64,000 nt of DNA. Source: Halalkalibacter sp. APA_J-10(15) (GTDB lineage: Bacteria; Bacillota; Bacilli; Bacillales; Bacillaceae_D). Under the pieces are notes generated by a model, which made no database searches, was not told the DNA's origin, and was given only the letters and a program-made list of their open reading frames with translations. The position numbers and the translations under genes are program-made. The stretch spans positions 234,603-298,602 of the forward strand of contig NZ_JALKEV010000004.1 in assembly GCF_023017105.1 (NCBI RefSeq), written 5' to 3'. Positions 10,098 through 18,218 of the stretch are shown one piece after another. The stretch's first letter is position 1, and each line of letters opens with the position of its first letter.

Positions 10098-10814
10098 ATG
10101 TTTACAGCCGAAATGATCGCATCCTTTAATGATTTAGAAACCTCTCTTTACAATTATATTTCTCAAAACAGTGAGAAAGTGGCTTATATGCGTATTCGTG
10201 AACTAGCTGATGAAACCCATGTATCAACTGCAACCATTTTACGGTTTTGTCGAAAAATAAACTGTGAAGGCTTCTCTGAGTTTAAAGTGAAACTTAAGAT
10301 GGAAAATGGAAGAAAAACAAAAACATCGATCAAAACGCCTCAACAGTCGATCACAGAATTTTTTGAACGAACGTTAGAAGGGGATATAGAGAATAAAATG
10401 AATCAAGCTGCAAAAACAATTACGGAAGCAGATACGGTCATCTTCATTGGAACGGGTAGTTCGGGAATTCTCGCTGAATACGGTGCCCGTTATTTCTCTA
10501 GTATGGGTAAATTCTCAATTTATATTAAAGATCCTCATTTCCCCATCCATGCTAAATTTCGTAATAATAGTGTGACCATTGCTTTATCCGTATCTGGTGA
10601 AACACCTTTTACATTAGCTCAAATGAACCAACTAAAAAAAGTAAACAGCACAATCATCAGTATTACGAATGATAAACATTCAACCGTTGCGAAAATCTCA
10701 ACAATTAATATCCCATACTACGTGACAGTCGAGCATTGCGAAAACGCAAATGTGACAACTCAAGTCCCTGTTGTTTATATATTAGAGTCGATTGCGAGAA
10801 AGCTTCATCAATGA
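10098..10814 (+). CDS. MurR/RpiR-family sugar-responsive regulator
   Basis: 238 residues. The N-terminal HTH (about 1-75) contains MRIRELADETHVSTATILRFCRKINCEGFSEFK, the RpiR DNA-binding signature. The C-terminal SIS domain (about 105-235) holds the GTGSSGILAEYGARYF sugar-phosphate loop (about 115-130). Such proteins sense phosphosugars; divergence from the 6-phospho-beta-glucosidase gene suggests it controls that gene. The GATGAGGAG ribosome site is well spaced from the ATG. Confidence 0.9.
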   Translation: MFTAEMIASFNDLETSLYNYISQNSEKVAYMRIRELADETHVSTATILRFCRKINCEGFSEFKVKLKMENGRKTKTSIKTPQQSITEFFERTLEGDIENKMNQAAKTITEADTVIFIGTGSSGILAEYGARYFSSMGKFSIYIKDPHFPIHAKFRNNSVTIALSVSGETPFTLAQMNQLKKVNSTIISITNDKHSTVAKISTINIPYYVTVEHCENANVTTQVPVVYILESIARKLHQ

Positions 10815-10923
10815 TCAAAAGGATCTCATTAGGATGAAGGAATGTTCATAATCGAGCGAGAAGATATAGTTTTTCCAAGTAAATTATAAATGGAAAAGTG
10901 AGTTATGATGACAGGAGGAGTAT

Positions 10924-11292
10924 ATGAAAAGAATATTTTCACTATTTGGATTTAGCTTCATTGGTTTCAGTGGGTTATTACTTTTCGTTAGCCTTTTCAC
11001 AAGTAAACCACCATTAATGGTTATGTATTTGTTTCTAGCACAAGCGATTATGTGTTTTTGCCTCGCTTACCTTTACCCACAATTTAAACAAAAAGATGAA
11101 CGCATGAGACGCATTAGAGAGAAGGGGATGTTCGCATCCTTTATTGTATTAATGGTTTATTTTATCCTTTTTATATTTGGCTTACAGCTTGAGTTCATCA
11201 CGTTGAATGCGAACGAATTACTATATGTATTAATTGCGCTAATGATCACTACTATCTTTGTATCCTTTGTCATATACTCAAAGATCTACTAG
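10924..11292 (+). CDS. four-helix membrane protein of unknown function
   Basis: 122 residues with four hydrophobic helices (about 5-27, 33-53, 68-90, 97-119). The cytoplasmic loop between helices 2 and 3 reads KDERMRRIREKGMFASF, similar to a DER...I..KA motif seen in DUF2178-type small membrane proteins, but I would not assign the family firmly. A strong AGGAGGAGTAT ribosome site supports the gene. It follows rpiR by 109 bp on the same strand. Confidence 0.75.
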   Translation: MKRIFSLFGFSFIGFSGLLLFVSLFTSKPPLMVMYLFLAQAIMCFCLAYLYPQFKQKDERMRRIREKGMFASFIVLMVYFILFIFGLQLEFITLNANELLYVLIALMITTIFVSFVIYSKIY

Positions 11293-11316
11293 AAACTATA
11301 ACCTAAAAAGAAAAGT

Positions 11317-11344
11317 GAGGAAGCCTTTCTAACTAAGCTTCCTC
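11317..11344 (-). terminator. terminator of the alpha/beta hydrolase gene
   Basis: GAGGAAGC (11317-11324) pairs with GCTTCCTC (11337-11344). Leftward it is followed by the T-rich ACTTTTCTTTTTAGG. It may also stop the rightward gene, but that side lacks a T-run. Confidence 0.6.
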
Positions 11345-11372
11345 GCTCTGAGAGCACCAAAAAAGTTGAAAA

Positions 11373-12341
11373 TTAAACTTTACCAGTTCCCTTCTCTATA
11401 GGTGTTCTCAATACTTCCTCTTTTAAGATCGATAGAACTCTACTTGCTTCCTCCAAAAATGGAGAGTGAGCGCAATTGTCAAATGAATAGAATTGTTTAT
11501 GTGGGGCTTTAATCAATTCAAAAAATCTTTTAGCTTCTTTGTAACTCGTTTGATAATCATATTTACCTTGAAAAATGTATACAGGCATTTGAAAATTCGG
11601 TGCAAGTAGCGTTGCATCAGCTTTGGCCATCGTTTCTGATAAAGCATCATAAGAAGCAAAAACCCCTTTAGGAAGATTGAATCTTTCTCCCCACGTATAC
11701 TCTTTACATGTAAACCATTCTTTTAATCCGTCCCACTGCGTATAACTCTCGCGTTTCATCCCTCCACCATACTTCGTTAAATACTTGCTCAAGATCTTTC
11801 TGTACGTCTGACTCTGATAGAAATTTTCATCAAACGTATACGCACGAATATCCTTTTCAGCTTTTTGATCCCCTTTCTCAATCGCGGTATGTAATAGAAA
11901 TTGATAGGTTTCTTCATTCGATTGATTATGGCGACCGAACTGACCCGAACCGATATAAGCAGCATAATGCTCTCCAAATCGACTTGCTACAACGCTTCCT
12001 AACAAAGCACCCCACGAATGTCCAAATAGATAAATTTTCTCTTTGCGAAATCTTTCTTTTAAAAACTGGGTCACTTCCAATGTATCTTTTATCGCTTTAT
12101 CCAAGGTTAATTCACCTTGCGTCCTAGCATTATACGACATTCCTGCTCCACGCTGATCCCAATAACAAACGGTAAATTCCGCCTCCAACCTAAGTTCAGA
12201 CTTCTTGATCATTGGATATTGTGGAAAGCCTGGCCCTCCATGCAAAAATAACAAAACTGGGTGATCTTCATTTACTGTCTCAATAAACATTCCTAGTTGA
12301 TGTCCATCTACTTCTATAAATACTTTTTCAGTTTGAACCAT
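11373..12341 (-). CDS. alpha/beta hydrolase, prolyl-aminopeptidase (S33)-like
   Basis: 322 residues. HGGPG (34-38) forms the oxyanion hole typical of prolyl iminopeptidases; WDQRGAGMS follows at about 61-69. The nucleophile elbow GHSWGA (about 108-113) contains the catalytic Ser. GKYDYQT (about 270-276) supplies the acid and NCAHSPF (about 300-306) the His. Substrate cannot be told: many members are peptidases, others esterases. No signal peptide. AGGAGAAGT precedes the ATG. No functional link to neighbours is evident. Confidence 0.83.
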   Translation of the reverse strand: MVQTEKVFIEVDGHQLGMFIETVNEDHPVLLFLHGGPGFPQYPMIKKSELRLEAEFTVCYWDQRGAGMSYNARTQGELTLDKAIKDTLEVTQFLKERFRKEKIYLFGHSWGALLGSVVASRFGEHYAAYIGSGQFGRHNQSNEETYQFLLHTAIEKGDQKAEKDIRAYTFDENFYQSQTYRKILSKYLTKYGGGMKRESYTQWDGLKEWFTCKEYTWGERFNLPKGVFASYDALSETMAKADATLLAPNFQMPVYIFQGKYDYQTSYKEAKRFFELIKAPHKQFYSFDNCAHSPFLEEASRVLSILKEEVLRTPIEKGTGKV

Positions 12342-12425
12342 ACTTCTCCTACCTTTGAGTAAAAATATAATTTGTTGATGGTTCTAGACACTCTTTACTA
12401 AATCTCATTATGTTCTATTTCTCTA

Positions 12426-12923
12426 TCACTTCTTACGTTCATACACACAAAAATAATAATCATACGGGTTCTCTTCATTCTTAAGTCCTTTTTCAACAGA
12501 AATTTCCTGCCACTCAGTCCTATCCACTTCCGGGAAAAAAGTATCACCTTCGAATTGATGCTCAATCTTTGTTATGTACATCGTTTCGACATAAGGCATG
12601 AACAGCTCATAGATTTGCTCGCCACCAAATATAAAAATCTCCTTTTCATCTCGACATAAAGCAAACACATCTTCAACAGAATGAGCAATCTCACATCCAG
12701 GGTACATAAACTGCTTATTCCTTGTCACAACAATATTGCGTCTTCCAGGGAGTGCTTTCCCGTTAGATTCAGCATTTTTTCTTCCGAGGATAATGGGTAT
12801 CCCCTCCGTTTTCTTCATAACATAAGCCCAATCATGAGGAATGCTCCATGGCAAGTGGTTGTCCTTACCAATCACTCTATTTTTATCCATTGCCACAATT
12901 AATGACACATGCACGTTCGACAC
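12426..12923 (-). CDS. dihydrofolate reductase
   Basis: 165 residues, normal DHFR length. Visible family motifs are SLIVAMDKNRVIGKDNHLPW at the N-terminus with the substrate-site region IPHDW, IILGRKN (about 44-50) and FIFGGEQIYELFMPYVETMYITKI (about 97-120), the NADPH-binding GG. It reduces dihydrofolate to tetrahydrofolate. The usual partner thyA is not adjacent. The IILGRKNAES stretch differs from the common MGRKTFES, so it may be a second DHFR-like paralogue. GTG start with GGAAGGG upstream. Confidence 0.87.
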   Translation of the reverse strand: MSNVHVSLIVAMDKNRVIGKDNHLPWSIPHDWAYVMKKTEGIPIILGRKNAESNGKALPGRRNIVVTRNKQFMYPGCEIAHSVEDVFALCRDEKEIFIFGGEQIYELFMPYVETMYITKIEHQFEGDTFFPEVDRTEWQEISVEKGLKNEENPYDYYFCVYERKK

Positions 12924-13008
12924 AACCCTTCCTATCCTTTTCTCATACGAATGATATTCCCTGTTATACTATTTCTAAACGATATTCGACTATCCTTCAT
13001 TATATACG

Positions 13009-13040
13009 AAAAAAGAGCTGTTAACGTTTCAAACAGCTCT
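13009..13040 (-). terminator. terminator of the ECF/PadR/SEDS operon
   Basis: AGAGCTGTT (13014-13022) pairs with AACAGCTCT (13032-13040); leftward the stem is followed by TTTTTTCG. The stop codon of the SEDS-like gene lies inside the stem. Confidence 0.8.
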
Positions 13041-14327
13041 ACTTGTTTGATGTTGGACTAAATCTTTCCTCCGATAGACACTCAGAATAAAGCCAACATA
13101 AATACTATATAAAATCATGGATGCTCCACCATAACTTGTGAACGGTAAGGAGATTCCTATTATCGGTAATAGCCCAAAGACCATTCCCATATTCCAAACG
13201 CTCGTTACCCCAATCACCGCCATACTTGCTAAAGCGATGATACGACCAAAAGGATCATTTGTTTTCTTGACAATTTGAAGAATTCTAATTAGAAATGCAA
13301 ACAACGTAATAAATATTAAGCTTCCAACCCCCCAACCGAACTGATGAATGATAGAGACAATAATGAAGTCTGTATGTGCTTCAGGGAGCTTTTCACCTAT
13401 AAATGTATAATCATTCCACAAAAAAGTAGCCTCTCGCAATAGTTCTTTGATCACCACGTAGATATAGCCATAGCTACTTGCATAATCCTCTGGATACAAA
13501 AAACCTACGATTCGTTCCATTTGATGCTCTGCAAGAAACAATGCGAAGACCGTACTTCCTATTAATAAAAGAACGCTATTTACGATATAGAATATTCTTT
13601 TTCTCTTCATCGGCGCTACTGCCGACATGATCAGACACGTAGCTAAAAAGATCATCATCGCACTTCCTAGTGAAAGGTAAGTAAGAGCAACTAAAAGCCA
13701 AATCACAACAGTCGCGAGTAACACTTTCATAAAGCCTTTTAAATGCTTTGAACTTAAAATCCCCGCTAATGCAAGAATGTATAACAAGCTTATAGACCAA
13801 AAAGTAATATCAAAATATCTCATATCTAAATAGAGAATGCCGTTCCTTGAAGAACTTAAATAAAAAAAGAAAAAGGATAAAATAATTCCCACTACCAAAA
13901 GATACATCCAATATCTTTCCATTTTACGATAATCCAAAAACATAATCCCAGTCATTACAACCAAAGCAATGATGCTTGAAATGAGTTGAACTCGAACATA
14001 ATGTAAACTTGAGATTCCAGAAAATGTTGGCAGAGAATATAAAGTCACCATTCCAATGCTAATAACAGCCAGCAATAACCCAATCGTCCACCAATCGATT
14101 TTAGGTTTATGAATTTGATGCATTTTCTTTCCAAGTGTTAACGGATTTCCTAATTGTTCAACTGCCTTTTTCTCTGATTCTATTTCAGATAACCCTTCTG
14201 TCAACATTTCTTGTTTACGCTCTATAAAGTGACTCGTCAATTCAGCCTCTACAAACTGTTGCGCTTCTTTTGAACGGATTTGTGCTTTTACTTCGTTTAT
14301 AAATTGTTTGAACACTTGCCTACTCAT
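13029..14327 (-). CDS. SEDS (FtsW/RodA/SpoVE)-like protein with N-terminal HAAS/permease-prefix domain
   Basis: 432 residues. The first ~75 form a soluble helical domain (ELTSHFIERKQEMLTEGLSEIESEKKAVEQLGNP) of the HAAS/permease-prefix type, often found with PadR regulators. About ten membrane segments follow, ending in the SEDS-like LPFTSYGGASMI. The EAHTDF loop with its conserved Asp is kept, but the QPSE..K and DLGT motifs of RodA/FtsW are not recognisable (SLGSAM stands at the latter). It may have altered or no glycosyltransferase activity. Its ATG overlaps the PadR stop as ATGA, preferred over the TTG at 14348. Third gene of a coupled operon. Confidence 0.85.
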   Translation of the reverse strand: MSRQVFKQFINEVKAQIRSKEAQQFVEAELTSHFIERKQEMLTEGLSEIESEKKAVEQLGNPLTLGKKMHQIHKPKIDWWTIGLLLAVISIGMVTLYSLPTFSGISSLHYVRVQLISSIIALVVMTGIMFLDYRKMERYWMYLLVVGIILSFFFFYLSSSRNGILYLDMRYFDITFWSISLLYILALAGILSSKHLKGFMKVLLATVVIWLLVALTYLSLGSAMMIFLATCLIMSAVAPMKRKRIFYIVNSVLLLIGSTVFALFLAEHQMERIVGFLYPEDYASSYGYIYVVIKELLREATFLWNDYTFIGEKLPEAHTDFIIVSIIHQFGWGVGSLIFITLFAFLIRILQIVKKTNDPFGRIIALASMAVIGVTSVWNMGMVFGLLPIIGISLPFTSYGGASMILYSIYVGFILSVYRRKDLVQHQTSRAV

Positions 14328-14749
14328 CCTCTTAAACCACCTTCCCAATCTAGACGGAAAGATGTTTTATTTCCCTCTTCATTTTCTATTTCGACTAAAC
14401 GTTTTCTTCCTTTGTTTTCGATATGATAGTATTTAATTTTTGCCCCTTTGTTATCTTCCCATTGTGATTGAATATATCGTTTGCTTTCTAATTGATGTAA
14501 CAAAATGTACACGGAACCTTCATTGTTTTGAAAATCCTCTTTCCCTATTCTCTTCTTTAGATCGTTCAGAATCGCAAACCCCGTTTTAGTTGAATCATAT
14601 AACGTTTGTAAAATCATAATTTCTATTTTTTTTTGCTTCAATGGATCGACTTGTATCAATGTTTTCTTTTTTTGATTTTCTGTAAATTGCACACGTTCAA
14701 ATACCGTTTTGTCAAACGCATGTTTTACGTTCATTAGTGGATCATTCAT
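14324..14749 (-). CDS. PadR-family regulator with an N-terminal extension
   Basis: 141 residues. Residues about 38-125 form the PadR winged helix (KIEIMILQTLYDSTKTGFAILNDLKKR, then NNEGSVYILLHQLESKRYIQSQWE). Before it lies a 35-residue extension, AFDKTVFERVQFTENQKKK, that resembles the N-terminal segment I associate with small anti-sigma proteins of bacilli. The gene overlaps the sigma factor upstream and the SEDS-like gene downstream by ATGA on both sides. A role as anti-sigma or co-regulator is inference. Confidence 0.85.
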   Translation of the reverse strand: MNDPLMNVKHAFDKTVFERVQFTENQKKKTLIQVDPLKQKKIEIMILQTLYDSTKTGFAILNDLKKRIGKEDFQNNEGSVYILLHQLESKRYIQSQWEDNKGAKIKYYHIENKGRKRLVEIENEEGNKTSFRLDWEGGLRG

Positions 14750-15297
14750 TCGCTCTCCTCCTGACTTAATAAATTTTTAATCAGCTTTCTAGCACGGTTT
14801 AATCTCTTTTTAATCGTATTTTCATTTTTTTGAGTCATTTGACTAATTTCTCTAGTCGTCCATTCCTCGTAATAATACAAATAAACAACTTCTCTATATG
14901 CTAAAGGTAGCTTCAATACTGCATTCGCAAGCCTTTTCTCTTCAGACTGTTGCATGAATCTTTGCTCAATTTGAACTTCATTGGCGATCGTATTATGAAC
15001 GAAATCGTTATCTAATACAATTTGACGGTAATGCCAACTTTTCAAATAATCTTTGAAATGATTCATGGCAATTCGAAACAACCACGTTTTAACTGAAGCT
15101 TGATGCCGAAAAGTATGTAGCTTTTTAAAAGCTTTAATAAATATTTCTTGAGTTAAATCTTCTGCTGTTGCGTAATCTTTCACATATGTATACACAAGCT
15201 GCTGTATAGCTTGTCCGTAGCAATCCATCATTTCATCAAGTAGCTCATACTGTGATGAAACGGACTGATGATTCGTAAATCGTTCGACACGGTCCAT
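14746..15297 (-). CDS. ECF-type sigma-70 factor
   Basis: 183 residues. Region 2 (about 25-95) has the DYATAEDLTQEIFIKAFKKLHTFRHQ core-binding motif and TWLFRIAMNHFKDYLK. Region 4 (about 125-178) has LPLAYREVVYLYYYEEWTTREISQMTQKNENTIKKRLNRARKLI. No region 1 or 3, so group 4 (ECF). AAGGGGTGAGA precedes the ATG. First gene of a three-gene coupled unit with a PadR protein and a SEDS-like membrane protein, hence probably an envelope-linked regulon. A candidate self-recognition promoter lies about 100 bp upstream. Confidence 0.92.
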   Translation of the reverse strand: MDRVERFTNHQSVSSQYELLDEMMDCYGQAIQQLVYTYVKDYATAEDLTQEIFIKAFKKLHTFRHQASVKTWLFRIAMNHFKDYLKSWHYRQIVLDNDFVHNTIANEVQIEQRFMQQSEEKRLANAVLKLPLAYREVVYLYYYEEWTTREISQMTQKNENTIKKRLNRARKLIKNLLSQEESE

Positions 15298-15395
15298 TCT
15301 CTCACCCCTTCCTCACCACTTTGACGAGTCTATCTTGCTTTTCGTTTCATTATTTCCCTTTTTTCAAAGTTATTTCTCATCCCATTATGTCGATA

Positions 15396-15421
15396 GACGA
15401 TCAAATGTCACTATGTTGAAC
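15396..15421 (-). promoter_or_regulatory. candidate ECF autoregulatory promoter
   Basis: Read leftward, GTTCAAC is followed after 15 bp by CGTC, close to the AAC...CGTC pattern of Bacillus ECF promoters. It lies about 100 bp before the sigma gene, as expected for self-regulation. Confidence 0.4.
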
Positions 15422-15586
15422 AAAATATGTACTTTGACCCTTATTTGGATTCTTAGTAACAATTGTTTGGTTTGAAATGAGCATCTGCATAATAAGTTGA
15501 TTATAACTTAACTAATTTAGGAAAATATTAAAAAATCAGTATAAATCAGTTATACTAATTGTAAGCACAAATGAGGAGGAATTTAT

Positions 15587-16672
15587 ATGGCTTTGTTAGA
15601 AGGCTTTGAACTAGCATGTAATAATAACGTTGTTTTTTTATCTCCAGATACACTCTTTTCCCCTTACAAAGGCTATGGGTTTCTATTTGATACACCTATT
15701 TCAAACAATGAAGACAAACATGACTCTTACCCAGGGAACTATACACTTCCGTTCGCTCCTAGCTTAATCATTCAAGTAGAAAATGGAAACTATCAAATGA
15801 AAATCACATTCGGTTCAGATCACTATGATTCGTGCACGACTGTTATTGCAGGAGCTGGTCAAAGAATTCATCATCTCATTCATGTTGATAAAGGGCAGTC
15901 GAAAACGATACTTGCCGCAGTTCCTGTTCATTCAAAAGAGCTCCGTCTCGCTTTTACAGGTATACACCCAGCTATCCGCTCCATTGAATTATCACGTCAT
16001 CATGATATTCGCACGATTTTCCTTTGTGGAGATTCTACGGTTGTGAACCAACCAGCCAGCCAATACCCCTACACAGGCTGGGGGCAATTTCTACCCAACT
16101 TCTTAACCGAACACGCCGTTGTTTCAAACCATGCCCGTTCAGGCAGAAGTACGAAAAGCTTTATTGAAGAAAATCGACTTGAAGATATTGAAAAACTTCT
16201 ACAAAAAGATGACATTATGATGATCCAATTCGGTCATAACGACGAAAAAGATAATAAAGGTGGTACAAAACCGTATTCATCCTATACAGCTAACTTGAAT
16301 ACGTTCATACATACTGCAAATAAGCATGGTGCCTATCCTATCCTTGTGACTCCGATGCATCGCCGTAAATTTGATCAATGCGAAAAGATTATAAATACAC
16401 ATGATGATTATTTGCAAGCTATGAAAGAAGTCGCCGCTAAACAACACGCTAGTTGTATTGATCTTGCTTTGAAAAGCAAATCTCTTTTTGAACGTTTAGG
16501 ACCACGTACAACCAAAAGTCTCTTTATGTGGCTTGAACCATCAGAATTTGGTTTTCATCCTGAACGAGTGATGGACGATACTCACTTTTCAGAGCTAGGT
16601 GCTTTTCATATAGCAAAGCTTGTAGCAGAAAGCTTAAAAGAAATACATGACGACAAACACATCGTTGTTTAA
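15587..16672 (+). CDS. SGNH-hydrolase esterase, rhamnogalacturonan acetylesterase-like
   Basis: 361 residues. A beta-rich N-terminal part (about 1-140) precedes an SGNH domain with FLCGDSTVVNQ (block I, catalytic Ser), SNHARSGRST (block II Gly), QFGHND (block III Asn) and MDDTHFSELGA (block V Asp and His). This arrangement matches the YesT/YesY/RhgT group, which deacetylates pectin fragments. There is no signal peptide, so it would act in the cytosol on imported oligosaccharides. No pectin-utilisation genes surround it; it is an isolated single gene with a GAGGAGG ribosome site. Confidence 0.85.
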   Translation: MALLEGFELACNNNVVFLSPDTLFSPYKGYGFLFDTPISNNEDKHDSYPGNYTLPFAPSLIIQVENGNYQMKITFGSDHYDSCTTVIAGAGQRIHHLIHVDKGQSKTILAAVPVHSKELRLAFTGIHPAIRSIELSRHHDIRTIFLCGDSTVVNQPASQYPYTGWGQFLPNFLTEHAVVSNHARSGRSTKSFIEENRLEDIEKLLQKDDIMMIQFGHNDEKDNKGGTKPYSSYTANLNTFIHTANKHGAYPILVTPMHRRKFDQCEKIINTHDDYLQAMKEVAAKQHASCIDLALKSKSLFERLGPRTTKSLFMWLEPSEFGFHPERVMDDTHFSELGAFHIAKLVAESLKEIHDDKHIVV

Positions 16673-16740
16673 TTGAAAATGTAATTACGCATTTCTATTC
16701 AAACGCCTATTAGCTTTTTTATAATTGAGAATGATTCTAT

Positions 16741-16800
16741 TTGACAATTCTATTCATTATTCGTTATACTAACTTTTGTTACTTAGTATGTATAGCAACC
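16741..16800 (+). promoter_or_regulatory. sigma-A promoter and MarR-type operator of the marR gene
   Basis: TTGACA (16741-16746) and TATACT (16765-16770), 18 bp apart, form a near-consensus promoter. Just downstream, GTTAC (16778-16782) and GTATAGCAACC (16790-16800) form an imperfect inverted repeat across the predicted start of transcription. The TAGCAACC half-site recurs, inverted, before azoR (17270-17314), which supports autorepression plus control of azoR. Confidence 0.6.
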
Positions 16801-16818
16801 AAATAGTGAGGGATGCAC

Positions 16819-17244
16819 ATGAATCTAACCTTTCAGGATTACATTAGTATTTCCATTCATAGAACAGACTTAGTCCTAACAAGTGTCATAAAATCTAAGC
16901 TTGCACCCTTTAACCTTGCACCAGAGCAGAACCTTATTATGATGCTGCTATGGGAGAAAGACGGCTTATCACAAAATCAACTAGTCGAAAAGCTAAATAA
17001 AGATAAAACGAATATTGCACGAATGGCGGCAAGTTTAGAGTCAAAAGGCTTTGTTAAAAGGGAGCACTGTCCTAATGATAGACGACTAATGAAGCTCTAT
17101 TTAACAGCTTGTGGACAGAATTTAGGCAATGAAATCATTCCAATCGCCGAACAATTTAATAATCATGTCACAAATGGTCTGTCCCGAGATGAGATTCATG
17201 AGCTTGAACGGTTACTTTTGAAAATTAGAGAAAATGTTCAGTAA
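16819..17244 (+). CDS. MarR-family repressor, probably controlling azoR
   Basis: 141 residues. The winged helix is clear: LAPEQNLIMMLLWEKDGLSQNQLVEKLNKDKTNIARMAASLESKGFVKREHCPNDRRLMKLYLT. Family members release DNA on binding or oxidation by phenolic or quinone-like compounds. No Cys is near the N-terminus (C-type sensors of the YodB kind would have one); the two visible Cys are in the wing region and later helix. The ATG at 16819, 6 bp from GAGGG, is better than the one at 16813. The azoreductase gene follows by 99 bp. Confidence 0.9.
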   Translation: MNLTFQDYISISIHRTDLVLTSVIKSKLAPFNLAPEQNLIMMLLWEKDGLSQNQLVEKLNKDKTNIARMAASLESKGFVKREHCPNDRRLMKLYLTACGQNLGNEIIPIAEQFNNHVTNGLSRDEIHELERLLLKIRENVQ

Positions 17245-17269
17245 TGAACGAGCACCTTACGCTCTTTTT

Positions 17270-17314
17270 GTTGCTATAACAACTTAAACAATAAAAAAGG
17301 TTGCTACAACAACC
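17270..17314 (+). promoter_or_regulatory. two MarR-type palindromes before azoR
   Basis: GTTGCTATAACAAC (17270-17283) and GGTTGCTACAACAACC (17299-17314) are near-identical palindromes 15 bp apart. Both share GTTGCTA with the marR promoter site, so the same repressor probably binds all three. Confidence 0.58.
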
Positions 17315-17343
17315 ATTTACATTCAGTTGGAGGTTTTTTATTC

Positions 17344-17970
17344 ATGGCAAACGTATTATTTATTAAAGCAAATTCTCGACCAGTAGAACAAGCAGTTAGT
17401 GTACAATTATACGAAGCGTTTCTTCAGGAGTACAAGAAAACTCATCCCGAAGATGAAATCATTGAGCTTGATCTATTCAAAGAAAATTTACCTTATTATG
17501 ACACAGATAAAATTAACGGAATGTTCAAATTAGGTAACGGAATCGAACTAACAGCAAATGAGCAAGAATCAGCAAATTTAGTAACCCACTACCTTAATCA
17601 ATTTTTAGATGCAGATAAAGTCGTTTTTGCATTCCCTCTTTGGAACTTTACGGTTCCTGCCGTGTTACACACTTATCTAGATTATTTAGCTCAAGCAGGC
17701 AAAACATTCCGTTATACACCTGAAGGTCCAGTTGGGTTACTACCTGAGAAGAAGGTTGTTCTATTAAATGCTCGTGGTGGTGTTTATTCAGAGGGGCCAG
17801 CACAAGCAAATGAAATGGCCGTCAACTATGTTACAGCACTGCTACAATTTTGGGGTGTTACTGACCTTACAAAGGTTATTATTGAAGGTCACAATCAATT
17901 CCCTGATGAAGCTGAAACTATTATCTCTAAAGGAATTGAACAAGCGAAAAAAGTTGCTCAGCAATGGTAA
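17344..17970 (+). CDS. azoR: AzoR-type FMN-dependent NADH azoreductase/quinone reductase
   Basis: 208 residues, full length for the AcpD/AzoR flavodoxin-like family. FIKANSRP (6-13) and the FMN loop [29 protein letters not shown] (about 97-125) are diagnostic; NARGGVY (about 142-148) is the second flavin-binding turn. It reduces quinones and azo dyes by two electrons, protecting thiols from quinone damage. In B. subtilis homologous genes are controlled by MarR-type repressors, matching the gene upstream and shared operator motifs here. GTTGGAGG is the ribosome site. Confidence 0.93.
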   Translation: MANVLFIKANSRPVEQAVSVQLYEAFLQEYKKTHPEDEIIELDLFKENLPYYDTDKINGMFKLGNGIELTANEQESANLVTHYLNQFLDADKVVFAFPLWNFTVPAVLHTYLDYLAQAGKTFRYTPEGPVGLLPEKKVVLLNARGGVYSEGPAQANEMAVNYVTALLQFWGVTDLTKVIIEGHNQFPDEAETIISKGIEQAKKVAQQW

Positions 17971-17990
17971 TTGTGCAATGCGTTACCTAT

Positions 17991-18040
17991 TTTTAAAAGT
18001 TTGATACGATTTGGTTTTCCCGTAACAAGCGAGCAACTAC
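17991..18040 (+). repeat. structured intergenic repeat, copy F
   Basis: AAAAGTTTGATACG and CCCGTAACAAGCGAGCAAC form an imperfect stem with the spacing of copy E (AAAAGCTTGATACGAG...CTCGTATCAAGCGCACAAC). It runs directly into an ACTGAAAAAG hairpin, the same pairing seen in copies C and G. Confidence 0.6.
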
Positions 18041-18085
18041 AAAGACACTGAAAAAGTACTCATTTACTTTTTCAGTGTCTTTTTA
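18041..18085. terminator. azoR terminator made of an ACTGAAAAAG hairpin
   Basis: A perfect 18-bp stem (18041-18058 with 18065-18082), loop CTCATT, followed by TTTAA. The central CACTGAAAAAGT is shared with hairpins at 1.4, 30.0 and 39.6 kb, so this terminator belongs to a dispersed family. Confidence 0.82.
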
Positions 18086-18218
18086 ATTTCTTTGTGTGGA
18101 GAGTCGTTACAAAAAGGCTAAGCTTTTCTAAGAAGTGAATTCCTATTTCCTATTTCAAAAATACGTGAACATAGGTAGGGATACAACACCCTCCTCAAAA
18201 AAAACTTACTTACATAAA

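Noticed and set aside
11789-11977. 62-codon frame inside the alpha/beta hydrolase gene
   Set aside because: Same strand, other frame, basic nonsense composition; hydrolase motifs in the main frame are intact so no frameshift is needed.
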